DNA from: an uncultured Lachnospiraceae bacterium
GTDB taxonomy: Bacteria > Bacillota > Clostridia > Lachnospirales > Lachnospiraceae
Direction: 5' to 3'
NCBI GenBank assembly: GCA_910580005.1
Contig: CAJTXH010000033.1
Span: 1-23,650, forward strand
Length of the DNA stretch: 23,650 bases
The notes beneath the pieces were generated by a model. It did no database searches, was not told the origin of the DNA, and saw only the letters and a list, made by a program, of their open reading frames with translations. Position numbers and translations under genes: made by a program. Of this stretch, positions 15,692 through 22,283 are shown in pieces (position 1 is the first letter of the stretch; each line of letters starts with the position of its first letter).

Positions 15692-17273
15692 CGTCCTTGG
15701 CGTCTGGCTGGCTGTCCCCGGCGGTTTCTGTCTGCTGGTTTCCACCGCCCGTTCCAGCAGGCATTCCTGGCACTGTTTCCTGTCCTTTTCCTGCTGGTTT
15801 AAGTTCTGGTGCTGTTTTGTCAAAAATAACGCCTCCCATCTCCAGACCCTTTTTCCTTGCATAATCTAAAACTGCAACGGTTTCATCAATCTGTTCTTTC
15901 CAGTCTTTTCCATTTTCTGCTGCTATCTGCTGGAATGTTTTCTGCCCGGTTTGTAATGCTATCTTTGTTGCTGTAGCTTCTTTAAGAGGGTCAATCCACT
16001 TTTTAGGTGATGCAACCCATTCATGTTTAAGGTATTTACGTTTATTTTCCCAGAAGCCAGGGATATTAAACAGCCCTGAAAGCACACCTGAGATAATGAA
16101 CGTTTCATATACCTCATCCATAATTAATTCCTGTACAAGTTCTATGTCCTCTATATATGTCTGGCCATCTTCAATAATCCCCTGTCTGGCACTGCTGTAA
16201 TTGCTCTGGCTCATGTCACGGCTTGTTGCTTCATAGCTTAACCCTTGCCCTGCACCTATAAGCCGCTGCTGCAGTTTAATATAGCTTGAGGCATCTGTAG
16301 CCTGCCCTGACGGGTTTACTACCTGTATCTCATCACCAGCATTAAGTTCCTTAATCATCCCAGGGCTAATCTTTTTCCCCTCATAGTCCTCATGCGAGTG
16401 GCTATTCACGGCACTATTTACACCTCTTGCAAATCCCCCACCTGCAGGTGTGATTTTTTTTACAAAAACAGCAAGGCATGCAGCTATACGCTCTTTAACG
16501 CTGACCGCTGTCATAAATTCATTTGCATCCCTTACCCTGGTGATTGTTGGTGTAAGGTCGCTCATTTCACGCACCTGCGAAGGGCGGTTCTTTGTAAAAT
16601 AATATATAATGTCTTTAGCAGGTACATATACAGGCTCCGTCTGCCCAAAACCGTCTATGCTGTACTGCTTTATCCAGTAACCAACTGCTTTATTATATTT
16701 GTTAAATTCCACACCGCCAGCAATCCGGCAGTTTTTATTTCTGGGAGAGGCACGCCCTGTATCCAGTTCATCCACTTCAAGTGCCTGGAGTTTAAATGGC
16801 ACAACCCCTCCATCTGTATAACACTTTTTAAAAAGTATCCCACCATCTACTTTTTTGCGTTTTACAGCCATCCTTAACATCTGGTTAAAACTCTGTGTTT
16901 CTGTTATGTCACAGTTTTTACGTTTGCACCATTCTGTCCAGGCATCTTCTATTTCCTGGTCAAGGCACCCGTTGCCTGTCCTTGCCTGCAATGTCCAGCC
17001 AAGCCCCACAACATTACGTTTATAAGCACCAATCACGCTGTTGGCCATGTCACTGTTACGTTCAAGGTCTCTTGCCCTGGCCCTTACTGTGTCCCTGCTG
17101 TAACGGTCTGTATGTTCTGCGCTCTGATTATAAGCTGTCCAGTTTGCATTAACCCTGCTGTAACTGCCTGCATCATAGCTTCTTATCTCCTCCAGGTTCT
17201 GCCGCCATGCTTCCCGCCGTACCCCTGCTTCGGGGGAAATAAAACCTATTATGTTATCCAGTATGTTTCCCAT
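15651..17273 (-). CDS. portal protein, lambda type
   Basis: I place the start at the ATG at 17273 (MGNILDNIIGFISPEAGVRR) with AGGAGG six bases upstream; the frame is open to 17309. The 540-residue product has the lambda-portal pattern. It includes YDAGSYSRVNANWTAYNQSA, RDLERNSDMANSVIGAYKRN (the portal clip of lambda-type proteins), WTLQAR, FNQMLRMAVKRKKVDGGILF and FTKNRPSQVREMSDLTPTIT (about residues 227-246). It also has SYEATSRDMSQSNYSSAR near the end. The last 40 residues are Gly/Gln/Pro-rich (PGMPAGTGGGNQQTETAGDS) and probably disordered. This is the ring at the capsid vertex through which DNA enters and to which the joining proteins dock. Confidence 0.93.
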   Translation of the reverse strand: MGNILDNIIGFISPEAGVRREAWRQNLEEIRSYDAGSYSRVNANWTAYNQSAEHTDRYSRDTVRARARDLERNSDMANSVIGAYKRNVVGLGWTLQARTGNGCLDQEIEDAWTEWCKRKNCDITETQSFNQMLRMAVKRKKVDGGILFKKCYTDGGVVPFKLQALEVDELDTGRASPRNKNCRIAGGVEFNKYNKAVGYWIKQYSIDGFGQTEPVYVPAKDIIYYFTKNRPSQVREMSDLTPTITRVRDANEFMTAVSVKERIAACLAVFVKKITPAGGGFARGVNSAVNSHSHEDYEGKKISPGMIKELNAGDEIQVVNPSGQATDASSYIKLQQRLIGAGQGLSYEATSRDMSQSNYSSARQGIIEDGQTYIEDIELVQELIMDEVYETFIISGVLSGLFNIPGFWENKRKYLKHEWVASPKKWIDPLKEATATKIALQTGQKTFQQIAAENGKDWKEQIDETVAVLDYARKKGLEMGGVIFDKTAPELKPAGKGQETVPGMPAGTGGGNQQTETAGDSQPDAKDGGGQQEGKPDQRV

Positions 17274-17283
17274 GCACGTCCTC

Positions 17284-17505
17284 CTAACGCTGGTCAAAAA
17301 CTGCAACAAAACAATTATCTAAAAGACCTGGTGTCCCCTCTGAAATCTGTGCTGTAAGGTCATTTTTAATATCATATAATGTTTTTAGGTCTGCCCTGTC
17401 CAGCTGCCTTGAACCCATCTTATAACTTTGCCCACCAACGCATATAGTATAAATCGCATTGTCTACCTCAGAAAGCATTTCCTGTGGTGTCATTTGTCCA
17501 TCCAT
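17284..17505 (-). CDS. small head-tail joining protein (gpW/DUF6148-like)
   Basis: A 73-residue helical protein. A helix MTPQEMLSEVDNAIYTICVG is followed by GQSYKMGSRQLDRADLKTLY and DIKNDLTAQISEG. The GQsY..gsR.L.RADL pattern between terminase and portal is that of the small gpW/DUF6148 type protein found in lambda-type packaging modules. Lambda gpW stabilises packaged DNA and prepares the head for the tail. The last 15 residues (LLDNCFVAVFDQR) are an added hydrophobic tail. GGGAGG is seven bases before the ATG; the stop is 10 bases before the portal start. Confidence 0.75.
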   Translation of the reverse strand: MDGQMTPQEMLSEVDNAIYTICVGGQSYKMGSRQLDRADLKTLYDIKNDLTAQISEGTPGLLDNCFVAVFDQR

Positions 17506-17521
17506 ATGGCTGCCTCCCTAT

Positions 17522-19435
17522 TTATATCCAGTTTTCATTCTGTGTTATCCAGTCTTCTTCTGGAGTATACTGTTCTTTTTTTGTTTCCTGGTATTCCTTT
17601 TGTACGTTCTGCAAATGAAGCATACGTACACCCAGGGTATCGGCTGCCGCCATAGCGTAAACCTCCGCATCTAAATAGTGGTTGTCTGCATGGCTGTATT
17701 TCTGCACCCATTTAAGCCGTGGCTTTCCATTCCCATTCTTAGCCAGTATTTTATGCTCTGATGTTACCTGCCTGGCATATTCCCCGTCACAGTCCTTGTA
17801 TACCATCCAGCTTCCTGTACCATTCTTCCTGTGCATCCTGCTGGCAATCATATCCTTGTACTTGTCACCATCAACAATGACAAGATCCATACCATAAGCC
17901 CTGGAGGCATCCTTATTAACAGTACTAAGTTTAAAATGGCTCTGCATAGGGTTGCTGGAACCTTTAGATGGTTTTGCCCATTCTGCATTCAGGGCACAAA
18001 AATCATAGACAGCATCAGCTTCATATCCAGAATCTATAAGGCACAAGTTCACTACTGCGGCGTTTCCAGACTCTGTCCTGTATTCCAGATTCATAATCTT
18101 TTCAACCTCTGAAAAGCTGTAAGCCTGCCCATGTGCTATATTCTGGCTTGTAAGGAAATCACCCCAGGCTCTTATTGTCCAGTAAACACTGTTCTCCTGC
18201 ACATCTACACCTGCTGTAAGCAGTTTAGCCCAGTCTGGTACAGTAAACTCTGGCAGCCCTGTCTGGCGTTCCATTACAAGGGTCTCACTGGTTTTTAATT
18301 TAGTATCCTCCCAGGGTTCTGCAAGCCAGGAATTTATAAAGTTCTGTAATTTCTCAGGGTCATTTTTACTTCTCATAAATTCCTTTGCAATCTCTGAAAA
18401 ACGGACAAAAGGGCTGTAAAGCGTATTAATCCAGAAACAGACACTCTTTACAAAGCATGTCTGCTGTTTTACAATTTTCCAGCGCCCCTTCTTTACAGCT
18501 GCCTGCTTCTGTGCATCCGTGATTACACAGCCGCATTCCTGGCATACATAAAAAGCAAACTCTGCCCGGTCTGCATCGCTTAAGCCCTCTGTTCCTTCCG
18601 CTGGCTCTAACATATCCAGTTTTTCTTTTATTGCTTCTTCGCCATACGCTTCAACCAGGTCTTTATCTTTTCCAGGCCATTTAAGGTTATCGAATTCAAG
18701 TTCTATAAATTCCCCACAATGCGGGCAGGGTATAAAATAATGTTTTTCAGCATCTGCTGCTTCTTTAGCTTTCCAGATATGCCCTGTACGTAGTGTTGGT
18801 GTGCTTGTAATGTATATTTTGCTGTTCCTGAAAGTTTTTGTACGTTCTTTTGCCAGGCTTATCGGGTCTGCCTCTTTCTTGCTTGCCCCAGGGTACTTGT
18901 CTACTTCATCAAGAAAAAGATACTTCATGGCAAATGATGCAAGCCCTGACGGGCTGTTGCTCCATACAAGCTTTATAAACATATCATCAAAATCAAGTTC
19001 AAGGTTGCTGCTGTTTTTATCATATTTCCGCCAGAGTGCAGGTGCACTCTCAATCATGGGTTTTATACGTTTTTCTGATACGCTGTTTGCCAGGATTTCT
19101 GTAGGGTATACAACTTCTACAGGTGACGGGTCTTGCTGTATGGCATAACCCAGCATATTAAGTTCTGCTTCCGTGCCTCCTACCTGTGTGCATTTGCAGA
19201 ATATGATTTCTTCTGTTTCATAATTCAGAAGCTCATCCATAATTTCTACAAGGTATGGCGTCCTGCTGTTATTCCATGTTCCAGGCTCTGCACTTGTCTT
19301 GCTGTCAAGCATTCTGTACCTTTCTGCCCATTCAGACACTTTCATGTCTTCTGGTGGCTCTAAACATGCAAGTGCCGCTTTCTGGTATGGCCTACAGGGA
19401 TACTTCCTCATCCTTAACTGTTTTGGTTTTTGCAC
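17522..19435 (-). CDS. terminase large subunit, GpA family
   Basis: The start is proposed at the GTG at 19435, with AGGA seven bases upstream. ATGs at 19411 (MRKYPCRPYQKAALACLEPP) and 19519 are alternatives. The product is 637 residues with this start. The N-terminal ATPase has a deviant P-loop CKCTQVGGTEAE (about 80-91), VEVVYPTEILANSVSEKRIK and a Walker B LFLDEVDKYP (173-182). Two cysteine pairs, CPHC (237-240) and CQEC (298-301), look like a zinc site. The C-terminal nuclease has GVDVQ (Asp411), CLIDSG (Asp468) and DNHYLDAEV (Asp584, Asp589), the expected acidic cluster. It cuts concatemeric DNA and drives packaging. GpA-type enzymes usually cut at cos. It overlaps terS by about 44 bases. 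Confidence 0.93.
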   Translation of the reverse strand: MQKPKQLRMRKYPCRPYQKAALACLEPPEDMKVSEWAERYRMLDSKTSAEPGTWNNSRTPYLVEIMDELLNYETEEIIFCKCTQVGGTEAELNMLGYAIQQDPSPVEVVYPTEILANSVSEKRIKPMIESAPALWRKYDKNSSNLELDFDDMFIKLVWSNSPSGLASFAMKYLFLDEVDKYPGASKKEADPISLAKERTKTFRNSKIYITSTPTLRTGHIWKAKEAADAEKHYFIPCPHCGEFIELEFDNLKWPGKDKDLVEAYGEEAIKEKLDMLEPAEGTEGLSDADRAEFAFYVCQECGCVITDAQKQAAVKKGRWKIVKQQTCFVKSVCFWINTLYSPFVRFSEIAKEFMRSKNDPEKLQNFINSWLAEPWEDTKLKTSETLVMERQTGLPEFTVPDWAKLLTAGVDVQENSVYWTIRAWGDFLTSQNIAHGQAYSFSEVEKIMNLEYRTESGNAAVVNLCLIDSGYEADAVYDFCALNAEWAKPSKGSSNPMQSHFKLSTVNKDASRAYGMDLVIVDGDKYKDMIASRMHRKNGTGSWMVYKDCDGEYARQVTSEHKILAKNGNGKPRLKWVQKYSHADNHYLDAEVYAMAAADTLGVRMLHLQNVQKEYQETKKEQYTPEEDWITQNENWI

Positions 19436-20009
19436 GTTTCTTTCCTGCCTTTCTTTCCTGTTCCTCTGGTACGCAGCCTGAAACAACAAAAGAATGCAGC
19501 ATACGTCTGACTTCTGCACCCATTTCTTTTTCTATTCTCCTGGTTTCAAGTGGTTCTAAACTGTCACTTGACATGCTTACAAGGCGGGCTGGCATTCCCA
19601 TGGCAAACCTTTTAAAAATGGCAAAGAATTTCTTGTAATCAAGAGCCACTTCTTCAACATCCACATACCTGCCAGCAGCAATGTCCGCTTTAATCCTGTG
19701 TATCTCACTCTGGCTTTCTTTAAGAGCAATTTCCGCTTCAAGCTTCTGTTCTTTCAGTTCCATTTCTCTTTCTGAACGGTTTTTGCCATATGCTTTTTCT
19801 GAAAGATAATTTATATACTTTTGTATTGTCGGGACTAAATCATATCTCCGCACTTCCCTTCCATTTACTTTCACCAGGACAGCATCAAGGGTTCCATCAT
19901 ACGTAAGCTGTTCAATGCGGCGTACACCCTTAAACCCAAACAGCTTCGCAATAACCTTTGAATCACAAAGATTCTGTCCCTCTAAATCTAATTTTGCGTC
20001 CATATCCAT
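19392..20009 (-). CDS. terminase small subunit, Nu1-like
   Basis: A 205-residue protein. Residues 13-45 form a winged-helix type start (NLCDSKVIAKLFGFKGVRRI, then EQLTYDGTL), similar to lambda Nu1, the DNA recognition subunit. Residues 75-125 are a long charged helix (RSEREMELKEQKLEAEIALK) likely to mediate oligomerisation. The C-terminal third is helical and ends in a Lys-rich tail (KAGKKRAKTKTVKDEEVSL). AGGAGG lies five bases before the ATG. It is the first gene of the packaging block; the 600 bases upstream carry no gene and are the natural place for its binding site. Confidence 0.88.
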   Translation of the reverse strand: MDMDAKLDLEGQNLCDSKVIAKLFGFKGVRRIEQLTYDGTLDAVLVKVNGREVRRYDLVPTIQKYINYLSEKAYGKNRSEREMELKEQKLEAEIALKESQSEIHRIKADIAAGRYVDVEEVALDYKKFFAIFKRFAMGMPARLVSMSSDSLEPLETRRIEKEMGAEVRRMLHSFVVSGCVPEEQERKAGKKRAKTKTVKDEEVSL

Positions 20010-20246
20010 GCATTCCTCCTGTACTTTTTACGGTCTGGCTGCCAATGCGTAACGAAAAGGCTAAAATTTTTTTTATTTCATACAGAAAAAAGCTGCGCTT
20101 CCCCAGCCCCGCATAGCCCTCCCGGGACTGGAAGTACCTTTTAACGCTACATAAGGCAGGCACGACAAGACAGCCTGTACAAGCATGGGTAGCAGGATAT
20201 TTTGCTCCAGACAGGGACTATGCTGCTGCCACTGATGTCTTCCTAG

Positions 20247-20295
20247 CTGCCTGTTATTTCCTGCTGCCTGTCCTGCCAGGCATTGCACTGCCTGT
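20247..20295. repeat. three CTGCCTGT copies (candidate small-terminase binding repeats)
   Basis: CTGCCTGT occurs exactly at 20247-20254, 20264-20271 and 20288-20295, that is at steps of 17 and 24 bp. Near copies are CAGCCTGT at 20171-20178 and CTGCCTGC at 20444-20451. Lambda cosB likewise has several short repeats bound by Nu1 between the cut site and the nu1 gene. The role here is inference. Confidence 0.4.
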
Positions 20296-20346
20296 ATATG
20301 ATAACGGCTTATTGCAGTTCCCCTGTGCCCCGCTGTATATACATAA

Positions 20347-20389
20347 TATGCCACCAGTGCATATATAAGCTTATATACATGGTGGCATA
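20347..20389. repeat. long inverted repeat with central 16-bp palindrome
   Basis: TATGCCACCA (20347-20356) is perfectly complementary to TGGTGGCATA (20380-20389). The centre contains the perfect palindrome TATATAAGCTTATATA (20362-20377). Together they would make an 18-pair hairpin interrupted only by a small internal bulge. There is no U tract after it on either strand, so it does not look like an intrinsic terminator. Confidence 0.7.
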
Positions 20390-20394
20390 AATAA

Positions 20395-20452
20395 AGCCCA
20401 TGTACCCTGGTGTTTGGTACACAGGCTATATATGGCAGGCCTGCTGCCTGCC
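20395..20452. repeat. two further hairpins adjacent to the long inverted repeat
   Basis: AGCCCATGTACC (20395-20406) pairs with GGTACACAGGCT (20416-20427), ten pairs with a two-base internal mismatch and a 9-base loop. Seven bases further GGCAGGC (20434-20440) pairs perfectly with GCCTGCC (20446-20452) around a 5-base loop. With the hairpin at 20347-20389 this makes three stems in 106 bases, suggesting a structured RNA leader of the late operon or a protein-bound DNA site. Confidence 0.5.
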
Positions 20453-20597
20453 TTCTTATAAGGGGTTCTGCTTGTTTGTTTCTTCATAGTAACATATTAG
20501 CACATCTGATAGTCCAATAGAGTCCAGACTTTGAAAAACTATAAAATCTTTACATTTACCACTTTCCCTATAAAATAATAACTCTGACACAAATATA

Positions 20598-20642
20598 TTG
20601 ACTAAAAAAGTTGAATTTTGTAATTAAGTGTAGTATTATAAT
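20598..20642 (+). promoter_or_regulatory. promoter region of the plus-strand membrane protein gene
   Basis: TTGACT (20598-20603) with TAATTA 17 bases later, and TTGAAT (20611-20616) with TATTAT (20634-20639) also 17 bases later, are overlapping candidates. A perfect TATAAT is at 20637-20642 but with a longer spacer. Any of these would start transcription just before the ribosome binding site TGGAGT at 20655-20660. Confidence 0.55.
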
Positions 20643-20670
20643 ACAAAATGTATTTGGAGTAACAAAGATA

Positions 20671-21588
20671 ATGGAAAACATAAAAAAATATTTACACCAA
20701 AAATGGAGATATATTATAATTTTTATTATACTTATTATTTTATCAGCAGGCATCATTTGCTCATTTATAATTAATAAAGCTTCTGGAATAAAAGATGCGT
20801 TAACAAATTCACTCATATTATCTAATATATATTATATAACACAAATTGTAACTAGTATAGCTGTTATAATTGGCGGCATAATAGGAATATGGCAATATAC
20901 ACTTACTAAAAGAGCCGAAAGAATAAAAATGAATGTTGACCGAATCCAAAAAGCAATCGACCTAGCTGAATATTATAAAAATAATATTTTAGATAAATAT
21001 TCAATAATTTCATTTGTATTTGAGGAATCTGGATTGAAAGAAATAATAAATAAAATCGATAAAGATAAAATGCGTATTTTTGATTATAATGAATTAAATA
21101 AATTATTAAGCAAAAATGAAATGAAGCAGATTGAACAAATAAGAAATTCTAGTAAATTTATTCAGTCTGTAATAGAAGCCGACAAAATTTTTGGTCTTGA
21201 TTTGAATGTGAATAGATATGCCAGTATAAGTATTGATAATGAAACACAAGAAAAGAAGATTATTATTGATGGAACAGTAATTTTAATGAAATTTATGGGG
21301 AATATTGTAACTGAAATTTTAAATAATCTGGAATTTTTTGCAATGCACTTTTCACACGAAATTGCAGATGAGTCTGTCGTATACCAGTCCTTGCACCAAA
21401 CATATTTAGAAATTGTTTATGCTTTGTATTATAATATTGCAATAAAAAATGAATTCAGAGAATCAAAATACTTTACCAATATTATAGAATTATATGAAAA
21501 ATGGAATACTAAAGACAAATCTGAAATGAATGACAAAATAAAAGCAAGAACTTACTCTCAAAAGGGAGCTACAGCCGAAAAAATATAA
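20671..21588 (+). CDS. two-helix membrane protein, probable moron (DUF4760-like?)
   Basis: Start ATG at 20671 with TGGAGT ten bases upstream; the frame is open to a TTG at 20611. The product has 305 residues. The N terminus is basic, then comes a first membrane helix at about 14-34 (YIIIFIILIILSAGIICSFI). A second is at about 56-75 (ITQIVTSIAVIIGGIIGIWQ), followed by the basic YTLTKRAERIK. Residues 80-300 are a charged, mostly helical soluble domain. Its C-terminal part (MGNIVTEILNNLEFFAMHFS, then LHQTYLEIVYALYYNIA and ELYEKWN) resembles DUF4760-type proteins. That family guess is from memory and tentative. The gene is on the opposite strand to all neighbours and far more AT-rich, with its own promoter. 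Exclusion or abortive defence would fit such a cassette but is not shown. Confidence 0.85.
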   Translation: MENIKKYLHQKWRYIIIFIILIILSAGIICSFIINKASGIKDALTNSLILSNIYYITQIVTSIAVIIGGIIGIWQYTLTKRAERIKMNVDRIQKAIDLAEYYKNNILDKYSIISFVFEESGLKEIINKIDKDKMRIFDYNELNKLLSKNEMKQIEQIRNSSKFIQSVIEADKIFGLDLNVNRYASISIDNETQEKKIIIDGTVILMKFMGNIVTEILNNLEFFAMHFSHEIADESVVYQSLHQTYLEIVYALYYNIAIKNEFRESKYFTNIIELYEKWNTKDKSEMNDKIKARTYSQKGATAEKI

Positions 21589-21590
21589 GG

Positions 21591-21619
21591 TTGACATAAT
21601 TTAGATTAACTTGTATAAT
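21591..21619 (+). promoter_or_regulatory. consensus sigma-A promoter
   Basis: TTGACA at 21591-21596, exactly 17 bases, then TATAAT at 21614-21619: a perfect match to the housekeeping consensus. It begins 2 bases after the stop of the membrane protein gene and points at the 10-codon ORF. The predicted transcription start is near 21626. Confidence 0.9.
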
Positions 21620-21649
21620 AACGATAAAAAATTAAGGAGGAAACTAAGC

Positions 21650-21682
21650 ATGAGCACAGGAGGAACTACTATTTTTGGTTAA
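21650..21682 (+). CDS. 10-residue micro-ORF MSTGGTTIFG
   Basis: ATG at 21650, ten sense codons, TAA at 21680-21682. AAGGAGG lies nine bases upstream, the best ribosome binding site of the window, and the promoter is perfect. The peptide is small, uncharged and Gly/Thr-rich with a hydrophobic end (TTIFG). Its codons 3-5 (ACA GGA GGA) create an internal Shine-Dalgarno motif. Options are a signalling or inhibitory micropeptide, a translated leader, or a lambda bar-like minigene that burdens the ribosome. None is proven. Evidence for translation is the initiation signals only. Confidence 0.55.
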   Translation: MSTGGTTIFG

Positions 21683-21728
21683 AAACATATACAAACACAA
21701 AACATACATTTTATTGTTATAAAAACAG

Positions 21729-21769
21729 AATCTCGCAACGCATTATCCATATGGTTGCGAGATTTTTTT
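21729..21769 (+). terminator. intrinsic terminator of the micro-ORF/moron unit
   Basis: AATCTCGCAAC (21729-21739) pairs perfectly with GTTGCGAGATT (21754-21764) over 11 pairs. The loop is 14 bases and a run of seven T follows from 21763. There is no terminator between the membrane protein gene and this point, so it would end both transcripts. On the minus strand the stem is followed by CTGTTTTTA, so it could also act weakly on leftward transcription. Confidence 0.92.
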
Positions 21770-21888
21770 CCATACAGAAGTTATATTTTTTTGTTACTTA
21801 GGAAACCTCCCTAAATACTTTTTTCAAAAAGAAGGCATGGCGTTTTTATGAAACTATTATATAGCTGTACTTGAACTTTGAAACATTA

Positions 21889-21923
21889 AAGGATGCTGTA
21901 AAACTTAGCATCCTTATTTTTTT
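21889..21923 (+). terminator. second intrinsic terminator, no obvious gene upstream
   Basis: AAGGATGCT (21889-21897) pairs perfectly with AGCATCCTT (21907-21915) around a 9-base loop, followed by ATTTTTTT. The U tract is only on the plus strand. There is no gene between the previous terminator (21769) and this one. It may be a backup terminator for the moron or the end of an unseen small transcript. Confidence 0.75.
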
Positions 21924-21940
21924 GAAATTAATGTCTATAA

Positions 21941-21946
21941 ATTATA
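21941..21946 (-). promoter_or_regulatory. candidate activator-dependent late promoter -10 box
   Basis: The minus strand reads TATAAT here with no good -35 hexamer at 16-18 bases. Upstream on the same strand lie the two dyads at 21985-22003 and 22057-22075. Their centres would be near -60 and -132 relative to a start around 21934, a usual geometry for an activated promoter. Transcription would go leftward towards the terminase genes through the antisense of the moron. Speculative. Confidence 0.3.
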
Positions 21947-21984
21947 GTCAGAATATAAACCTCAACAAAAACTTAAATACCCTT

Positions 21985-22003
21985 AAACGGGCTACTTCCA
22001 TTT
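21985..22003. promoter_or_regulatory. dyad site 1 (candidate regulator binding site)
   Basis: AAACGG, a 7-base spacer (21991-21997), then CCATTT. It is an inverted repeat with one mismatch, embedded in a 25-base block (21981-22005) that recurs with changes at 22052-22077. Its centre is 72 bp from that of site 2, about seven helical turns. Confidence 0.45.
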
Positions 22004-22056
22004 CTACGAAATACGTGTTAACGTGGCGGCCAAGAAAAAGTCGTGTCAATGCCTTT

Positions 22057-22075
22057 AAATGGGTTTACTCCATTT
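22057..22075. promoter_or_regulatory. dyad site 2 (candidate regulator binding site)
   Basis: AAATGG, the spacer GTTTACT, then CCATTT: a perfect 6-bp inverted repeat. It shares the flanks CCTT..AAA and CCATTTCT with site 1. The likely binder would be a dimeric regulator, for example the ArpU-like protein encoded 320 bases away; that is inference. Confidence 0.45.
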
Positions 22076-22283
22076 CTGCCCTGTCCTTCTGGAAGCCCCT
22101 GTTTATAAGGGTTTGAAGGATGCGTTTTCCCAAAATTTTTAAAGTTGTTACAAAAGCGTTACATTTCGCCTGCTTTTTTTGATTTTTCCGAATTTTGGTA
22201 ATTATTTATGAAATATTTTATCATATTTTCCTGGTATGTGCTAGCATAATTTTTTTATTATTAGATGCAAATATTGAAAACAG

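Larger units (their letters stand above)
20010..20597. other. non-coding region upstream of terS; packaging site (cos/pac) or late leader candidate
   Basis: No convincing gene on either strand. Short open frames here lack a ribosome binding site and have compositions unlike protein. From 20,090 to 20,460 the DNA is GC-richer and full of short repeats and three adjacent inverted repeats (separate entries). From about 20,490 it becomes very AT-rich. Two AGTCCA copies 10 bp apart occur at 20511-20516 and 20521-20526. The location directly upstream of the small terminase gene matches where cos or pac lies in lambda-type and many Gram-positive phages. The assignment is by position only. Confidence 0.45.
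21626..21769 (+). ncRNA. short independent transcript, about 144 nt, carrying a 10-codon ORF
   Basis: The segment is bounded by a perfect promoter and a strong intrinsic terminator, so a small abundant RNA is expected. It contains two consensus anti-16S motifs: AAGGAGG at 21634-21640 and AGGAGG at 21658-21663. The second lies inside the mini ORF. From 21683 to 21728 it is A/C/T-rich and looks unstructured. It may be an mRNA for a micropeptide, a regulatory RNA, or both. I do not recognise an RNA family. Confidence 0.6.

Noticed and set aside
15692..15862. Upstream extension of the prohead protease frame to an ATG
   Set aside because: No ribosome binding site, no conserved motif, and it lies wholly within the portal coding sequence.
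17284..17357. Deviant P-loop and other oddities as signs of a dead terminase
   Set aside because: The GpA-type P-loop with TQVGGTE in terL is a known variant; Walker B, the cysteine pairs and the nuclease acidic residues are all present, so the enzyme looks intact.
20073..20354. Minus-strand open frame of 93 codons upstream of terS
   Set aside because: It runs through the hairpins and CTGCCTGT repeats, has no ribosome binding site at its start and no protein-like pattern. I treat the region as non-coding.
20079..21779. CATACAGAA next to a T run at 20079-20087 and 21771-21779 as possible insertion duplications around the moron
   Set aside because: Nine bases shared in AT-rich DNA is expected by chance, and the left copy is far from the composition break near 20,490.
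21871..22116. Plus-strand open frame of 81 codons with two similar peptide segments
   Set aside because: It starts at TTG without a ribosome binding site, passes through an intrinsic terminator, and the peptide similarity simply reflects the two DNA dyad blocks.
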